Assembly: GCA_017435745.1 (NCBI GenBank)
Contig: JAFSEN010000013.1
Span: forward strand, 1 to 62,351
Source of the DNA: Oscillospiraceae bacterium
GTDB lineage: Bacteria > Bacillota > Clostridia > Oscillospirales > Ruminococcaceae
Reading direction: 5' to 3'
DNA: 62,351 bases
A program made the position numbers and the translations under genes. Under the pieces are notes generated by a model that was given only the letters and a program-made list of their open reading frames with translations, was not told the DNA's origin and made no database searches. Shown in pieces: positions 44,276-53,102 of the stretch (position 1 is its first letter; every line of letters starts with the position of its first letter).

Positions 44276-45964
44276 ACGGACAATTTAAACAAAATCGTTC
44301 TTTGTTCTCTTGCATCAAAATATGTACATTATCCTCTTTCGCCCTGGTGTCTTTATGCCGGCTTGAAAACCTATTCTTCCGAAGAATATAATTGTAAGGT
44401 TATTGAAGGAACTATCAACGAACCTATCGAAAAAGTTTTTGAACGGATCGCCGCCGAAAAACCGGACCTTATCGGTCTTTCCTGCTATATTTGGAACATC
44501 AATCCGGTCAAAACACTCGGTGAGATGCTTAAAAATTTTCTTCCGGAAAGCATTGTTGTTCTTGGCGGACCGGAAGTTTCGTACAACCCGAAAGATGTTC
44601 TTAAAGAATGTTCCTGGTGCGATTATATTATTTCCGGCGAAGGAGAATATCCCTTTGCCTGTCTTTGCGATTTTATAAAATCCGGCAGCGTTAAACCGAT
44701 TCCCGGTCTTTGTTATCGAAAAGACGGAAAAATAATTATCAGTGAACCTTATGTTATGGAAGGCGAACCGCCTTCTCCCTATTGTGAAAAATATTTTGAA
44801 TCGCTTAAAGGAAGAATAACATACCTTGAAACAAGCCGCGGATGCCCCTATTCCTGCGCTTTCTGCCTTTCCGGAAGATGCGGCTCAGTCCGCTTTTTTG
44901 ATATCGAAAGAGCAAAAAGCGAAATGCTTTTACTTGCGAAAAGCGGAACCCAGACAGTTAAACTTGTTGACAGAACTTTTAATGCAAACAAAGCAAGAGC
45001 AAAAGAACTTTGGAGATTTGTTATCGACGAACACGGAAAAGGTATTCCCAAAAACGTATGCTTCCATTTTGAAATTGCCGGAGATATTCTTGACGATGAA
45101 TCTATCGAAATTCTTAATTCCGCACCGAAAGGTTCCATTCAGCTTGAAATCGGAATGCAAAGTTTTAACGAAAAAACTCTTGCATATATAAACCGTAAAA
45201 CCAACACAGAAAAGCTTATTCAAAATATCAAAAAACTTCTTTCCCCCGGAAACCTTCATATTCATATCGACCTTATCGCCGGACTTCCTTTCGAAGATTT
45301 GGAAAGCTTTGAACGAAGTTTTGATATCGGATACAATCTTCGGTCAAATATGCTCCAACTTGGATTTCTAAAACTTCTGCACGGTGCTCAAATGCGTGAA
45401 GATTCCGAAAAATATCCCTGCATTTTTTCAAAGGAACCGCCTTACGAAGTAATTTCCACCCAGTGGACCGATGAAAACGACCTTTTGCTTCTTCATAAAA
45501 TTGAAGATGCCCTTGAAAGACTTTGCAACAGCGGAAGATTTATCGGAACTGTTGATTATGTTCTTGAAAGCACTGGTCTTTCACCGTTTGAATTTTTCAA
45601 AAAATTCGGCATTTATGTTGCAGAACATTCAAAACCGCTTGTTTCCCTTGATGATTATACAGAAATGGCTTTCGGATATCTTTCAAAACTTGAAGGCATT
45701 GAACCTTCCGTGCTCAAGGATAAAATGATTTGCGACAGACTTTGCTCAAACTCTTCCGGAAAACTTCCGGCTGTGCTCAAGGTAACCGACCCGGAAATTA
45801 AAAAAATCCGCCTTGCAATAGAATCCGAAGAAGAAAACAGACGCAAACCCGGAATAAAACGCGGTTTTTCCCTTTTGGAAAGCGAAAAAGCAGCAGTATT
45901 TGCGGATTATGAAAATAAAGATCCGGTAACCGGAAAATTCGTGCTCAAAAAAGTTTATTACTGA
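44276..45964 (+). CDS. B12-binding-domain radical SAM protein (DUF4080 type), apparent ACG start
   Basis: A 562-residue protein: N-terminal cobalamin-binding fold (KIVLCSLASKYVHYPL to VVLGGPEVSYNP), radical SAM core with CPYSCAFC near residues 189-196, and a C-terminal region like DUF4080. Homologous-looking sequence (DNLNKIVLCSLASKYVH) extends upstream of the first standard start (TTG 44363) to 44276, where ACG replaces ATG seven bases after AGAAGGG; an in-frame TGA lies at 44258. Reaction unknown. It precedes a nitroreductase gene by 12 bases. Confidence 0.85.
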   Translation, partial: TDNLNKIVLCSLASKYVHYPLSPWCLYAGLKTYSSEEYNCKVIEGTINEPIEKVFERIAAEKPDLIGLSCYIWNINPVKTLGEMLKNFLPESIVVLGGPEVSYNPKDVLKECSWCDYIISGEGEYPFACLCDFIKSGSVKPIPGLCYRKDGKIIISEPYVMEGEPPSPYCEKYFESLKGRITYLETSRGCPYSCAFCLSGRCGSVRFFDIERAKSEMLLLAKSGTQTVKLVDRTFNANKARAKELWRFVIDEHGKGIPKNVCFHFEIAGDILDDESIEILNSAPKGSIQLEIGMQSFNEKTLAYINRKTNTEKLIQNIKKLLSPGNLHIHIDLIAGLPFEDLESFERSFDIGYNLRSNMLQLGFLKLLHGAQMREDSEKYPCIFSKEPPYEVISTQWTDENDLLLLHKIEDALERLCNSGRFIGTVDYVLESTGLSPFEFFKKFGIYVAEHSKPLVSLDDYTEMAFGYLSKLEGIEPSVLKDKMICDRLCSNSSGKLPAVLKVTDPEIKKIRLAIESEEENRRKPGIKRGFSLLESEKAAVFADYENKDPVTGKFVLKKVYY

Positions 45965-45976
45965 AAGGTCGTTTTT

Positions 45977-46486
45977 ATGGAACTTAAAAATGCATTGCTT
46001 AAAAGACGAAGCATAAGAAAATTTACCGATGAAGCGGTTTCTGAAAACGACATTTCAGAACTTCTTCATGCCGCCATGAGCGGGCCTTCTGCCTGCAACA
46101 GAACTCCATGGGAGTTTTATGTTGTCACCAATCCGGAAGTTCTTGAAAAACTCCGCAAGGCTGCAAGATATTCAAAAATAACCTCTCCCCTTGCAATAGT
46201 TGTTTGCGGAAATTTATCCAAAGCGCTTCCGTTGCAGCTTTCTCCTTTCTGGATACAGGATTGCAGCGCCGCAACCGAAAACATTCTTCTCCGGTCAACG
46301 GATCTTGGGCTAGGTGCTGTCTGGTGCGGCGTTCACCCGATGAAAACCGCAGAAAAGAACGTGCGCGAAGCTCTTTCGCTTCCTGAAAAAATTGTGCCAC
46401 TTAATATTATTCATATTGGTCACCCGGCTGAGGAACCTGAAGCAAGGGACCAGTTCAGCGAGAAAAAAATTCACTATATAAAATAA
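45977..46486 (+). CDS. Nitroreductase family FMN protein
   Basis: A 169-residue flavin oxidoreductase: LLKRRSIRKFTDEAV at the N-terminus, MSGPSACNRTPWEFYVV (FMN contacts) and GLGAVWCGVHP. Short form of the family, with no ferredoxin domain. The ATG lies 12 bases after the radical-SAM gene behind GAAAGG, so the two are co-transcribed. Substrate unknown. Confidence 0.92.
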   Translation: MELKNALLKRRSIRKFTDEAVSENDISELLHAAMSGPSACNRTPWEFYVVTNPEVLEKLRKAARYSKITSPLAIVVCGNLSKALPLQLSPFWIQDCSAATENILLRSTDLGLGAVWCGVHPMKTAEKNVREALSLPEKIVPLNIIHIGHPAEEPEARDQFSEKKIHYIK

Positions 46487-46515
46487 AAAAAGCAGCCGAA
46501 AAGGCTGCTTTTTTT
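46485..46515. terminator. Bidirectional terminator
   Basis: Stem AGCAGCC/GGCTGCT with a five-base loop, A-run and T-run on either side, between the nitroreductase gene and pfkA. Confidence 0.92.
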
Positions 46516-46518
46516 ATT

Positions 46519-47502
46519 TTAATGATAAATACCGGTCATCGCTTCGAGAACTTCATATTGTTCTTCGTCAAGGCCTTTTTTCATATTGAGAGCTTCAACT
46601 ATATCGATATCTTCAAACTTACCGGAAACAGAACGGATTACGCGGTTAGTTTTTCCTTCGGCAAGAGCCTTTACTGCTTCATAACCCATGGATGCAGCGG
46701 TAACTCTGTCGCGCGCGGTGGGGCTGCCTCCGCGCTGGATATGACCAAGAATTGTAACTCTGGTATCAAGCGCAAGTTCATCTGCGATACGTTCGCCCAT
46801 CTTTGTTGCTTTACCAACGCCTTCGGCCATGATTATCATAAAATGGGTTTTTCCGTTAAGTCTTGCTTTTCTGATATTTTCAACGATATCGTTTTCGAAA
46901 TCAAATTCTTTTTCCGGAACAAGAACAGCTGTTGCGGAAGTTGCAAGACCGACATAAAGAGCAAGATGACCCGCTCTGTGACCCATTACTTCAACAACAG
47001 AGCAGCGGTCATGGGACTGCATTGTATCGCGAAGACGGTCGATAGCTTCAACAGCTGTGTTTGCCGCGGTATCATAACCAAGGCAGTAATCGGTGCAGCT
47101 GATATCGTTATCGATAGTTGCGGGAATACCTACAACGGAAATTCCGTGTTTAGAAAGAGCATAAAGTCCGCGGAAAGTTCCGTCGCCGCCAACGGCAACG
47201 ATTCCGTCAAGGCCAAATTGTTTGCAGGTTGCGGCAGCTTTGTTCTGGCCGATTTCGGTCATGAATTCTTCGCTTCTTGCGGTATAAAGCATTGTGCCGC
47301 CTCTGTTGATAATTCTTGAAACGCTGTCGGAATCAAGGCGGATTATATCGCCGGTTATAAGGCCGTTGTAACCCCTTCTGATACCAACACATTCAATTCC
47401 CTTGCTTGCTGCGGTACGTACGACAGAACGGATTACAGCGTTCATACCGGGAGCATCGCCGCCGGAAGTAAGAATACCGATTCTTTTAACATGTTTATCC
47501 AT
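46519..47502 (-). CDS. pfkA: ATP-dependent 6-phosphofructokinase
   Basis: Commits fructose 6-phosphate to glycolysis. The 327-residue protein shows LTSGGDAPGMNAVIR, GGDGTFRG, PATIDNDI and AEGVGKATKMGERIA. The Gly in GGDG (not Asp) and Ala in PATIDND (not Lys) point to ATP rather than pyrophosphate as donor. AGGAGTG lies 12 bases before the ATG. A palindrome surrounds its promoter. Confidence 0.96.
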   Translation of the reverse strand: MDKHVKRIGILTSGGDAPGMNAVIRSVVRTAASKGIECVGIRRGYNGLITGDIIRLDSDSVSRIINRGGTMLYTARSEEFMTEIGQNKAAATCKQFGLDGIVAVGGDGTFRGLYALSKHGISVVGIPATIDNDISCTDYCLGYDTAANTAVEAIDRLRDTMQSHDRCSVVEVMGHRAGHLALYVGLATSATAVLVPEKEFDFENDIVENIRKARLNGKTHFMIIMAEGVGKATKMGERIADELALDTRVTILGHIQRGGSPTARDRVTAASMGYEAVKALAEGKTNRVIRSVSGKFEDIDIVEALNMKKGLDEEQYEVLEAMTGIYH

Positions 47503-47525
47503 ATATCAAAAAACACTCCTGTCAG

Positions 47526-47562
47526 AATTTCACTATTATATATAATAACTGAAATTTGTCAA
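47526..47562 (-). promoter_or_regulatory. pfkA promoter within an imperfect palindrome
   Basis: On the minus strand TTGACA (47557-47562) and TATAAT (47535-47540) are 16 bases apart. AATTTCA (47526-47532) and TGAAATT (47550-47556) form the ends of a 31-base near-palindrome centred on the -10 box. Confidence 0.65.
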
Positions 47563-47590
47563 GATGTAAACTGGCATTTTAACAGAAAGA

Positions 47591-47616
47591 GAAACCCGCG
47601 GCGTTCCGCGGGTTTC
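47591..47616 (-). terminator. Hairpin terminator after the 48225 lipoprotein gene
   Basis: Stem GAAACCCGCGG/CCGCGGGTTTC with CGTT loop, followed on the minus strand by TCTTTCTGTT. It lies 55 bases past the lipoprotein stop. Confidence 0.75.
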
Positions 47617-47670
47617 TACATTAGTTACAAAATATCGGGATTATTTTTGGTGGGATTGCTTTATCTTCAC

Positions 47671-48225
47671 TTATAATATATCTTCAAGAGTAAGTTCTGT
47701 ACTTTCTAATCCATATCCCAAAGGGCCGCCTCCACGACCTAACAAGCCATATTTTCCATCCTCAATCTTACGAATTCTAACATTAAGTCCCTCGGTAGAA
47801 CCCTTTTTCCCAAGGTACAAATAAGATACAAAAAACTCGTTTTCGTCACCTGAAACTTCTATTTTTCTAAGTTCTTCGCATTTAAGGAACTCTACTGTTT
47901 CTTCCTCCATAATCAAATTAAAAATTTCAAGAATAACCGCAGGGTATTCTTTTTCCGTTTCAAAATATTCGGAAGGTTCAAGATGTTTTACAAATTCATC
48001 AAGAAAAGCTTTTTCATATTCCTCATAGGTTTCAAAATCCGAAGGTTTAAAATCCGGTGTCCATCCATTAATATACGACATATCTTCATCATCTTCGGAA
48101 TTGATTTCGCTGTATTCTTTGGAAAAATTTTGCTCAAGTCCTTTTTGGAAATCTTCAATTTGCGGTTCTTTTCCGCAGGAACAAAAAATCAAAGCAAAAA
48201 CCAAAACAAAGCAAAGTTTTTTCAT
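47671..48225 (-). CDS. Hypothetical lipoprotein
   Basis: A 184-residue lipoprotein of unknown family. The signal peptide MKKLCFVLVFALIF ends at lipobox FCSC (Cys about 17). The mature protein is very acidic, with many Glu and Asp, and has a FETYEEYEKAF helix and a GKYGLLGRGGGPLGYG segment near the C-terminus. ATG 48225 follows GGAGGTGA. The gene stands alone between hairpin terminators. Confidence 0.75.
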   Translation of the reverse strand: MKKLCFVLVFALIFCSCGKEPQIEDFQKGLEQNFSKEYSEINSEDDEDMSYINGWTPDFKPSDFETYEEYEKAFLDEFVKHLEPSEYFETEKEYPAVILEIFNLIMEEETVEFLKCEELRKIEVSGDENEFFVSYLYLGKKGSTEGLNVRIRKIEDGKYGLLGRGGGPLGYGLESTELTLEDIL

Positions 48226-48281
48226 AAAATCACCTCCAATTATATAGTGCAAAAATAATTGGTTTTTGTTGCATCAAATAT

Positions 48282-48311
48282 AAAAAAATCCCGCGGTTTT
48301 CCGCGGGATTT
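48282..48311 (-). terminator. Terminator of the TetR gene
   Basis: Stem AATCCCGCGG/CCGCGGGATT with TTTT loop and a T-run on the minus strand. Confidence 0.9.
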
Positions 48312-48313
48312 GC

Positions 48314-48901
48314 TCATTTTTTTCTGAATTCGCTCATAAAAATCGGCATCATGCGTTTTGAATATTCACGAAGAGCATATTCACCGTTGCAGATGCACCA
48401 ATCATAGAGAAGAGCCCTTTCGCAAAGGGCATAGGCTTTTACAATTTCGCCGGTGGTAACGTCTTCCCGGAGTTCTCCGTTTTCCTGACCTTTTTTTATC
48501 GTAAGGCGAAGAAGTTTATAATAAGTGCGGCTGCGGTCTAAAAGATGCTTTTCGCTTTTTGTAATAAGCTGGGAAGAATAAAGCCTTGCAAGAAGATCGA
48601 TTGAAATTCGGTTTTCTATCATTCCGAAAAGTTGTTCATTATAATACATAAGCTTTTCAAAAGCGCCCATTTCCGGATCGATTTCAGATTCGATTTCTTC
48701 ATATTTTTCATCGAAAAGATAAGAAAGCGAGCTGAGCAAAGCATCCTTTCCGGCAAAATAATGATAGAACGATCCTTTCGATGTTCCGGATTCTTCGATT
48801 ATATCCTCAACGGTCGTATCGTCATAGCCCTGTTCATAAAAAAGGCGCCATGCCGCATCGACAATTTTGCTTTTTGTGTTGCGGGAATTTTTCTTCGGCA
48901 T
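48314..48901 (-). CDS. TetR/AcrR family transcriptional regulator
   Basis: A 195-residue regulator. The DNA-binding part is typical: KSKIVDAAWRLFYEQGYDDT and VEDIIEESGTSKGSFYHYF. The C-terminal helical domain is of the general ligand-binding kind. It is divergent from serC, but the 240-base gap between them shows no clear shared operator to me. Target unknown. Confidence 0.92.
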   Translation of the reverse strand: MPKKNSRNTKSKIVDAAWRLFYEQGYDDTTVEDIIEESGTSKGSFYHYFAGKDALLSSLSYLFDEKYEEIESEIDPEMGAFEKLMYYNEQLFGMIENRISIDLLARLYSSQLITKSEKHLLDRSRTYYKLLRLTIKKGQENGELREDVTTGEIVKAYALCERALLYDWCICNGEYALREYSKRMMPIFMSEFRKK

Positions 48902-49141
48902 AAAATCCTCTCCCCCTTTTCTGTTTTTATAATATCACATCGGATAAATTTTCTCAATATCGTTTTTCTGTGAAAAACAACTGTATTTTTGCAAAACACT
49001 AAAAACTTGTTGTGAATGTGAATAAATATTCTCCACTTTTTCGGTATTTCCTACAAATATAGTATAATATGCTTGAAATATAATAAAAAAGTGATTATTA
49101 TAAGTTCAATTATTATTTTTTCGGAGGTGTTAAAAAAGCTT

Positions 49142-50218
49142 ATGGAAAGATTATTCAATTTTTCAGCAGGCCCGGCCGCTCTTCCGCTTTCTGTTCTTGA
49201 ACAGGCACAGCGCGATTTTCTTTGCTATCCCGGCGCAGGCTGCAGTGTGATGGAAATGAGCCATCGATCTCGCCCTTACGAAGAAATAATCGAAGAAACA
49301 GAAGCAACCCTTCGCCGTATAATGAATATACCGGACGATTACGCTGTTGTTTTTTGCCAGGGCGGCGCAACAATGCAGTTTTCAATGGTCGCAATGAACT
49401 ATGCACGCCAAGGACAGAAAGCTGCCCATGCAGTAAACGGGGTTTTTTCAAAAAAAGCTTTTGAAGAAGCTTCCAGATGGTGCGACGCATATAAAATAGT
49501 TGATACAAAAACTTCTGTTCCGGAAATAACCGAGGACATGATTCTTCCTGGAACCGCATATCTTCATATAACCGGAAACAACACCACAAGCGGAACAATG
49601 TACCGCAAGCTTCCGGAACACGGCGAAACTCCCCTTATTGGCGACTGGACTTCCGGCATACTCGGAACGGAAATCGACGTTAAAGATTACGCTCTTGTTT
49701 ATGCCGGCGCACAGAAAAACATGGGTCCTGCCGGAGTTGCCGTTGCAATTTTCAAGCGCGGAAGCGTTCTTCCGGATATCGACCCAATTGTGCCTTCTCT
49801 TCTCCGTTATGAAACCATGGACAAAACCGGTTCCATGCTAAACACACCGCCGACTTTTGCAATTTATATGTGCGGGCTTGTTTACAAATGGGTTGAAGAA
49901 CAGGGCGGAGTTTCCGAAATGCAGAAACTCAATGAAAAAAAATCAAAGATTCTTTATGACGTTATCGACAGTTCCAAACTTTATAAAGGCATTGCAGATA
50001 AAGACTGCCGTTCCATTATGAACGTAACTTTCTCCCTTCCCGATGAAGAAACCACCAAAGCATTCCTCGAAATGGCAAAAGGACGCGGAATGATAAGCCT
50101 TGCGGGTTACCGTTCCGTCGGAGGAATCAGGGCTTCCATATATAACGGAATGCCCATTGAAGGCGTTGAAACTCTTGCACAGTGCATGGTGGATTTTGAA
50201 AAAGGATACAGGGAATAA
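49142..50218 (+). CDS. serC: Phosphoserine aminotransferase
   Basis: Second step of serine synthesis: 3-phosphohydroxypyruvate to phosphoserine with glutamate. The 358-residue PLP enzyme begins MERLFNFSAGPAALP, with FCQGGATMQFSM, HITGNNTTSGT, and the Schiff-base Lys in VYAGAQKNMGPAGV. ATG 49142 is the family start; GGAGGTG lies 12-14 bases upstream. A TATAAT box is near 49063. It heads serC-serA-DUF1015; no T-box leader is seen. Confidence 0.96.
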   Translation: MERLFNFSAGPAALPLSVLEQAQRDFLCYPGAGCSVMEMSHRSRPYEEIIEETEATLRRIMNIPDDYAVVFCQGGATMQFSMVAMNYARQGQKAAHAVNGVFSKKAFEEASRWCDAYKIVDTKTSVPEITEDMILPGTAYLHITGNNTTSGTMYRKLPEHGETPLIGDWTSGILGTEIDVKDYALVYAGAQKNMGPAGVAVAIFKRGSVLPDIDPIVPSLLRYETMDKTGSMLNTPPTFAIYMCGLVYKWVEEQGGVSEMQKLNEKKSKILYDVIDSSKLYKGIADKDCRSIMNVTFSLPDEETTKAFLEMAKGRGMISLAGYRSVGGIRASIYNGMPIEGVETLAQCMVDFEKGYRE

Positions 50219-50244
50219 TCTTTTATATTTAAGGAGATCATTCT

Positions 50245-51402
50245 ATGTTTACTATAAATACTTACAATAAAATCGGCCAGGCCGGACTTGATATGTACAG
50301 CAAGGAAAAATATATTATTACCGACATTCTTGACCAGCCGGACGCAATAATGGTACATTCTGCCCCTCTTCATAATGTTGATATGGGCAAAAATCTTAAA
50401 GCAATCGTCCGCGTCGGCGCCGGAGTTAACACAATTCCGGTTGACCGCCTTACCGAAGAAGGCGTTGTTGTTTTCAATACCCCCGGCGGCAACGCAAACG
50501 CAGTTAAAGAACTTACCATTGCCGCAATCGTTATGATTTCCAGAAACGTCGAAGCGGCTTCCGCATGGGTGAAAGGTCTTAACACTACCGAACCCGGAAA
50601 AGAAGTTGAAAAAGGCAAAGAAGCTTTCCGCGGACCGGAAATCATGGGTAAAAAAATCGGTATTATCGGCGTTGGTTCCATCGGTTCCAGAATGGCAAAA
50701 GCCTGCAGCGACCTCGGTATGGACGTTATTGGATATGACCCCTATCTCCTTCCCGCAAGAAAAAAAGAACTTCGTGCATATCTCAACTTTACCAACGACG
50801 TTGATGAAATTTATAAAACCTGCGATTACATCACTATCCACGTTCCGCTTACCGACGAAACAAGGGATTATATCAATACGGCACAGTTCGAGATGATGAA
50901 ACCCGGCGTATATCTTATAAACTATGCCCGCGGCCCGGTCATAAACAATGAAGCCGTTGTTGAAGCTCTTAAAAGCGGAAAAGTCAAAGCTTATGCAACC
51001 GACTTTCCCACTGCGGAACAGCTTGAACTCAAAAACGTTTTTGCAACCCCTCATCTTGGAGCAGGTACTCCCGAAGCAGACGAAAACTGCGCCAAAATGG
51101 CCGCAAAACAGATTATGGATTACCTTGAAAACGGAAACATCGTGAACTCCGTCAACCTTCCGGCAGTTTCCTTCCCAAGAGCCGCAGGCGCAAGAATCAC
51201 CCTTATAAACCACAATAAACCCGGTATGCTCGGTACCATTACCGAAAAAGTTGCCGCCGCAGGACTTAACATTGAAAACCTTGTAAACAAATCCCGCGAC
51301 AGCGTTGCATATACCATTCTTGATTTCGACGAAGACGTTACCGACGAACTTGTTGAACAGCTTAAAGAAATTGACGGCGTTCTTCGCGTCCGTGTTCTTT
51401 GA
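50245..51402 (+). CDS. serA: D-3-phosphoglycerate dehydrogenase
   Basis: First step of serine synthesis. The 385-residue protein is the short form: catalytic and NAD domains (RVGAGVNTIPVD, GKKIGIIGVGSIGSRMA, YINYARGP-like LINYARGPVINNE, ATPHLGAGTPEA) followed by a C-terminal ACT domain (LINHNKPGMLGTITEKVA) that commonly mediates serine feedback. AAGGAGATC precedes the ATG, 26 bases after serC. Confidence 0.96.
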   Translation: MFTINTYNKIGQAGLDMYSKEKYIITDILDQPDAIMVHSAPLHNVDMGKNLKAIVRVGAGVNTIPVDRLTEEGVVVFNTPGGNANAVKELTIAAIVMISRNVEAASAWVKGLNTTEPGKEVEKGKEAFRGPEIMGKKIGIIGVGSIGSRMAKACSDLGMDVIGYDPYLLPARKKELRAYLNFTNDVDEIYKTCDYITIHVPLTDETRDYINTAQFEMMKPGVYLINYARGPVINNEAVVEALKSGKVKAYATDFPTAEQLELKNVFATPHLGAGTPEADENCAKMAAKQIMDYLENGNIVNSVNLPAVSFPRAAGARITLINHNKPGMLGTITEKVAAAGLNIENLVNKSRDSVAYTILDFDEDVTDELVEQLKEIDGVLRVRVL

Positions 51403-51414
51403 TAATTAAAATTT

Positions 51415-51445
51415 GCGGCGGAACTTCGGTTCCGCCTTCTTTTTT
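51415..51445 (+). terminator. Terminator between serA and the DUF1015 gene
   Basis: Stem GGCGGAAC/GTTCCGCC closed by a TTCG tetraloop, then TTCTTTTTT. The downstream gene's AGGAGG begins right after, so its expression needs read-through or a promoter I cannot see. Confidence 0.88.
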
Positions 51446-51459
51446 CAGGAGGTTCATTT

Positions 51460-52632
51460 ATGAACTATTTAGAAAAGCTTGAAAAACTCGGCGTAAAAAT
51501 CCCCAACATTCTTTTACCGAAACCCGGAACCGATTATTCAAAATATGCCGTGCTTGCCTGCGACCAATATGCGGCACAGCCGGATTATTGGGAAAGAGTT
51601 AAAAATTACGTCGGAGACGCCCCTTCCACCCTTCATATGACCCTTCCGGAAGCATGGCTTCTTTCCGGCGACAGAGATTATAAAAAACGCGCAGATACAA
51701 TGGAAAAATATCTTTCCGACGGAATTCTCGAAGAAATCGGCGAAGGTTTTATTTTTACAGAAAGAAACACTCCAGACGGCACCAGATTCGGTCTTGTTGC
51801 GGCTTTTGACCTTGAAAAATATGATTACAACCCCGGAACCGACAGTTTAATCAAGGTAACAGAAAAAACCGATATAACAAGAGTTGCTCCGAGGGTCGAA
51901 ATCAGAAAACAGGCTGCCCTCGAACTTCCTCATGTGCTTATGCTCATCGTTGATAAACAAGATAAATTTATGAGCATGCTCAGAAATGAATGTTCCCCTC
52001 TTCCTAAAATTTATGATTTTGATTTAATGGAAGGCGGTGGACATATTAAGGGAACAAAAATCGAAAGCGAGGAGCTTTATCAAAAAATTGCCGATATTCT
52101 TGAAGAAATTTTTATAGAAAACGGCGGAACTTTTTCCTTCGCAATGGGCGACGGAAATCATTCCTTTGCAACGGCAAAATGCTATTGGGAAGAAATAAAA
52201 AAGAATCTTCCCCCCGAAGAACAAAAAAATCACCCGGCAAGATTTTGCCTTGCCGAAATCATAAATCTTTATGATCCCGCAATGCCTTATGAATGTATGA
52301 ACAGGCTTCTCTCGGGCGTTTCCAACCCCGAAAAAGCGCTTTTGGAAATGGGGCTTGATCTTTCAAGCCTTCCTTCTCTTCAGGAATTACAACCGATTCT
52401 GGACCGCTGGCTCGAAGGACACCCGGAAGCAAGCATCGAATACGTCCATGATGCCGACACTTGTGAAAAACTTGGAAAAGAACCCGGCTGCATCGCTTTT
52501 TGCTACAGGGAATTTAACCGGGACAGCGTTTTTGATGTTATTAAAAACAATACGGTTTTTGTCCGGAAAAGTTTTGCAATGGGACATCCTTTTGAAAAAC
52601 GTTATTACCTTGAAGGAAGAAAAATCAGATAG
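51460..52632 (+). CDS. DUF1015 family protein
   Basis: A 390-residue protein of the conserved DUF1015 family, often encoded next to serA/serC in Clostridia; its biochemical role is not established. Visible motifs: YAVLACDQYAAQPDYWE, RVEIRKQAALELPHV, FAMGDGNHSFATAK and FCLAEIINLYDPAM. AGGAGG precedes the ATG. Context suggests a link with serine or phosphoglycerate metabolism. Confidence 0.9.
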   Translation: MNYLEKLEKLGVKIPNILLPKPGTDYSKYAVLACDQYAAQPDYWERVKNYVGDAPSTLHMTLPEAWLLSGDRDYKKRADTMEKYLSDGILEEIGEGFIFTERNTPDGTRFGLVAAFDLEKYDYNPGTDSLIKVTEKTDITRVAPRVEIRKQAALELPHVLMLIVDKQDKFMSMLRNECSPLPKIYDFDLMEGGGHIKGTKIESEELYQKIADILEEIFIENGGTFSFAMGDGNHSFATAKCYWEEIKKNLPPEEQKNHPARFCLAEIINLYDPAMPYECMNRLLSGVSNPEKALLEMGLDLSSLPSLQELQPILDRWLEGHPEASIEYVHDADTCEKLGKEPGCIAFCYREFNRDSVFDVIKNNTVFVRKSFAMGHPFEKRYYLEGRKIR

Positions 52633-52635
52633 AAT

Positions 52636-52666
52636 AAAAAATGCGTGCCTTTGGCACGCATTTTTT
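52636..52666 (+). terminator. Terminator of the ser operon
   Basis: Stem ATGCGTGCC/GGCACGCAT with TTT loop between A and T runs. Confidence 0.92.
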
Positions 52667-52762
52667 ATTCTTTTTTGTAATAGTCATTTTTTACCGCTGG
52701 ATTTGGCCTTGGTTTTTGGAATATAATCAAATCAAAGGTCAAACCGGAGGAGGTTTTATATT

Positions 52763-53008
52763 ATGAATTACAAAGCTGTTTTTTCGGCTGCAAAAGAACT
52801 TAACAGAAAAATCGACATAAAATATTATGTATGCGAAGATAAAAATTGTTTTTATATTGAATCTTTTGTTCAAGGCGGAGATTTTTTCGAAAAAGTTTTG
52901 ACGTGGAATAAAAACGAAGAAGAAACCACCGAACTTGCAAAACTTTTTGCAGAAAAAGGTGTTCACCCGGTACATACGGCGGATATTATAAACGATATGA
53001 TATTATAA
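52763..53008 (+). CDS. Small hypothetical protein (81 residues)
   Basis: Unrecognised. The protein is acidic and compact, with a YYVCEDKNCFYIESF strand region bearing two Cys and a C-terminal helix (ETTELAKLFAEKG). A strong GGAGGAGG precedes the ATG, so it is probably a real gene. It shares its orientation with the following Cys-rich protein gene. Confidence 0.7.
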   Translation: MNYKAVFSAAKELNRKIDIKYYVCEDKNCFYIESFVQGGDFFEKVLTWNKNEEETTELAKLFAEKGVHPVHTADIINDMIL

Positions 53009-53102
53009 AGTTAACAAAATTTTTTTCCTGTCATAAGATATATTGAGTATGCCTCTTTTTAATTTAAGAAGCAGCTTTTATCACTATGACAGGAGGATTT
53101 TT

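Noticed and set aside
48902..49141. Riboswitch or T-box before serC
   Set aside because: No T-box core, antiterminator or terminator hairpin is visible; only an AT-rich stretch with a -10-like box.
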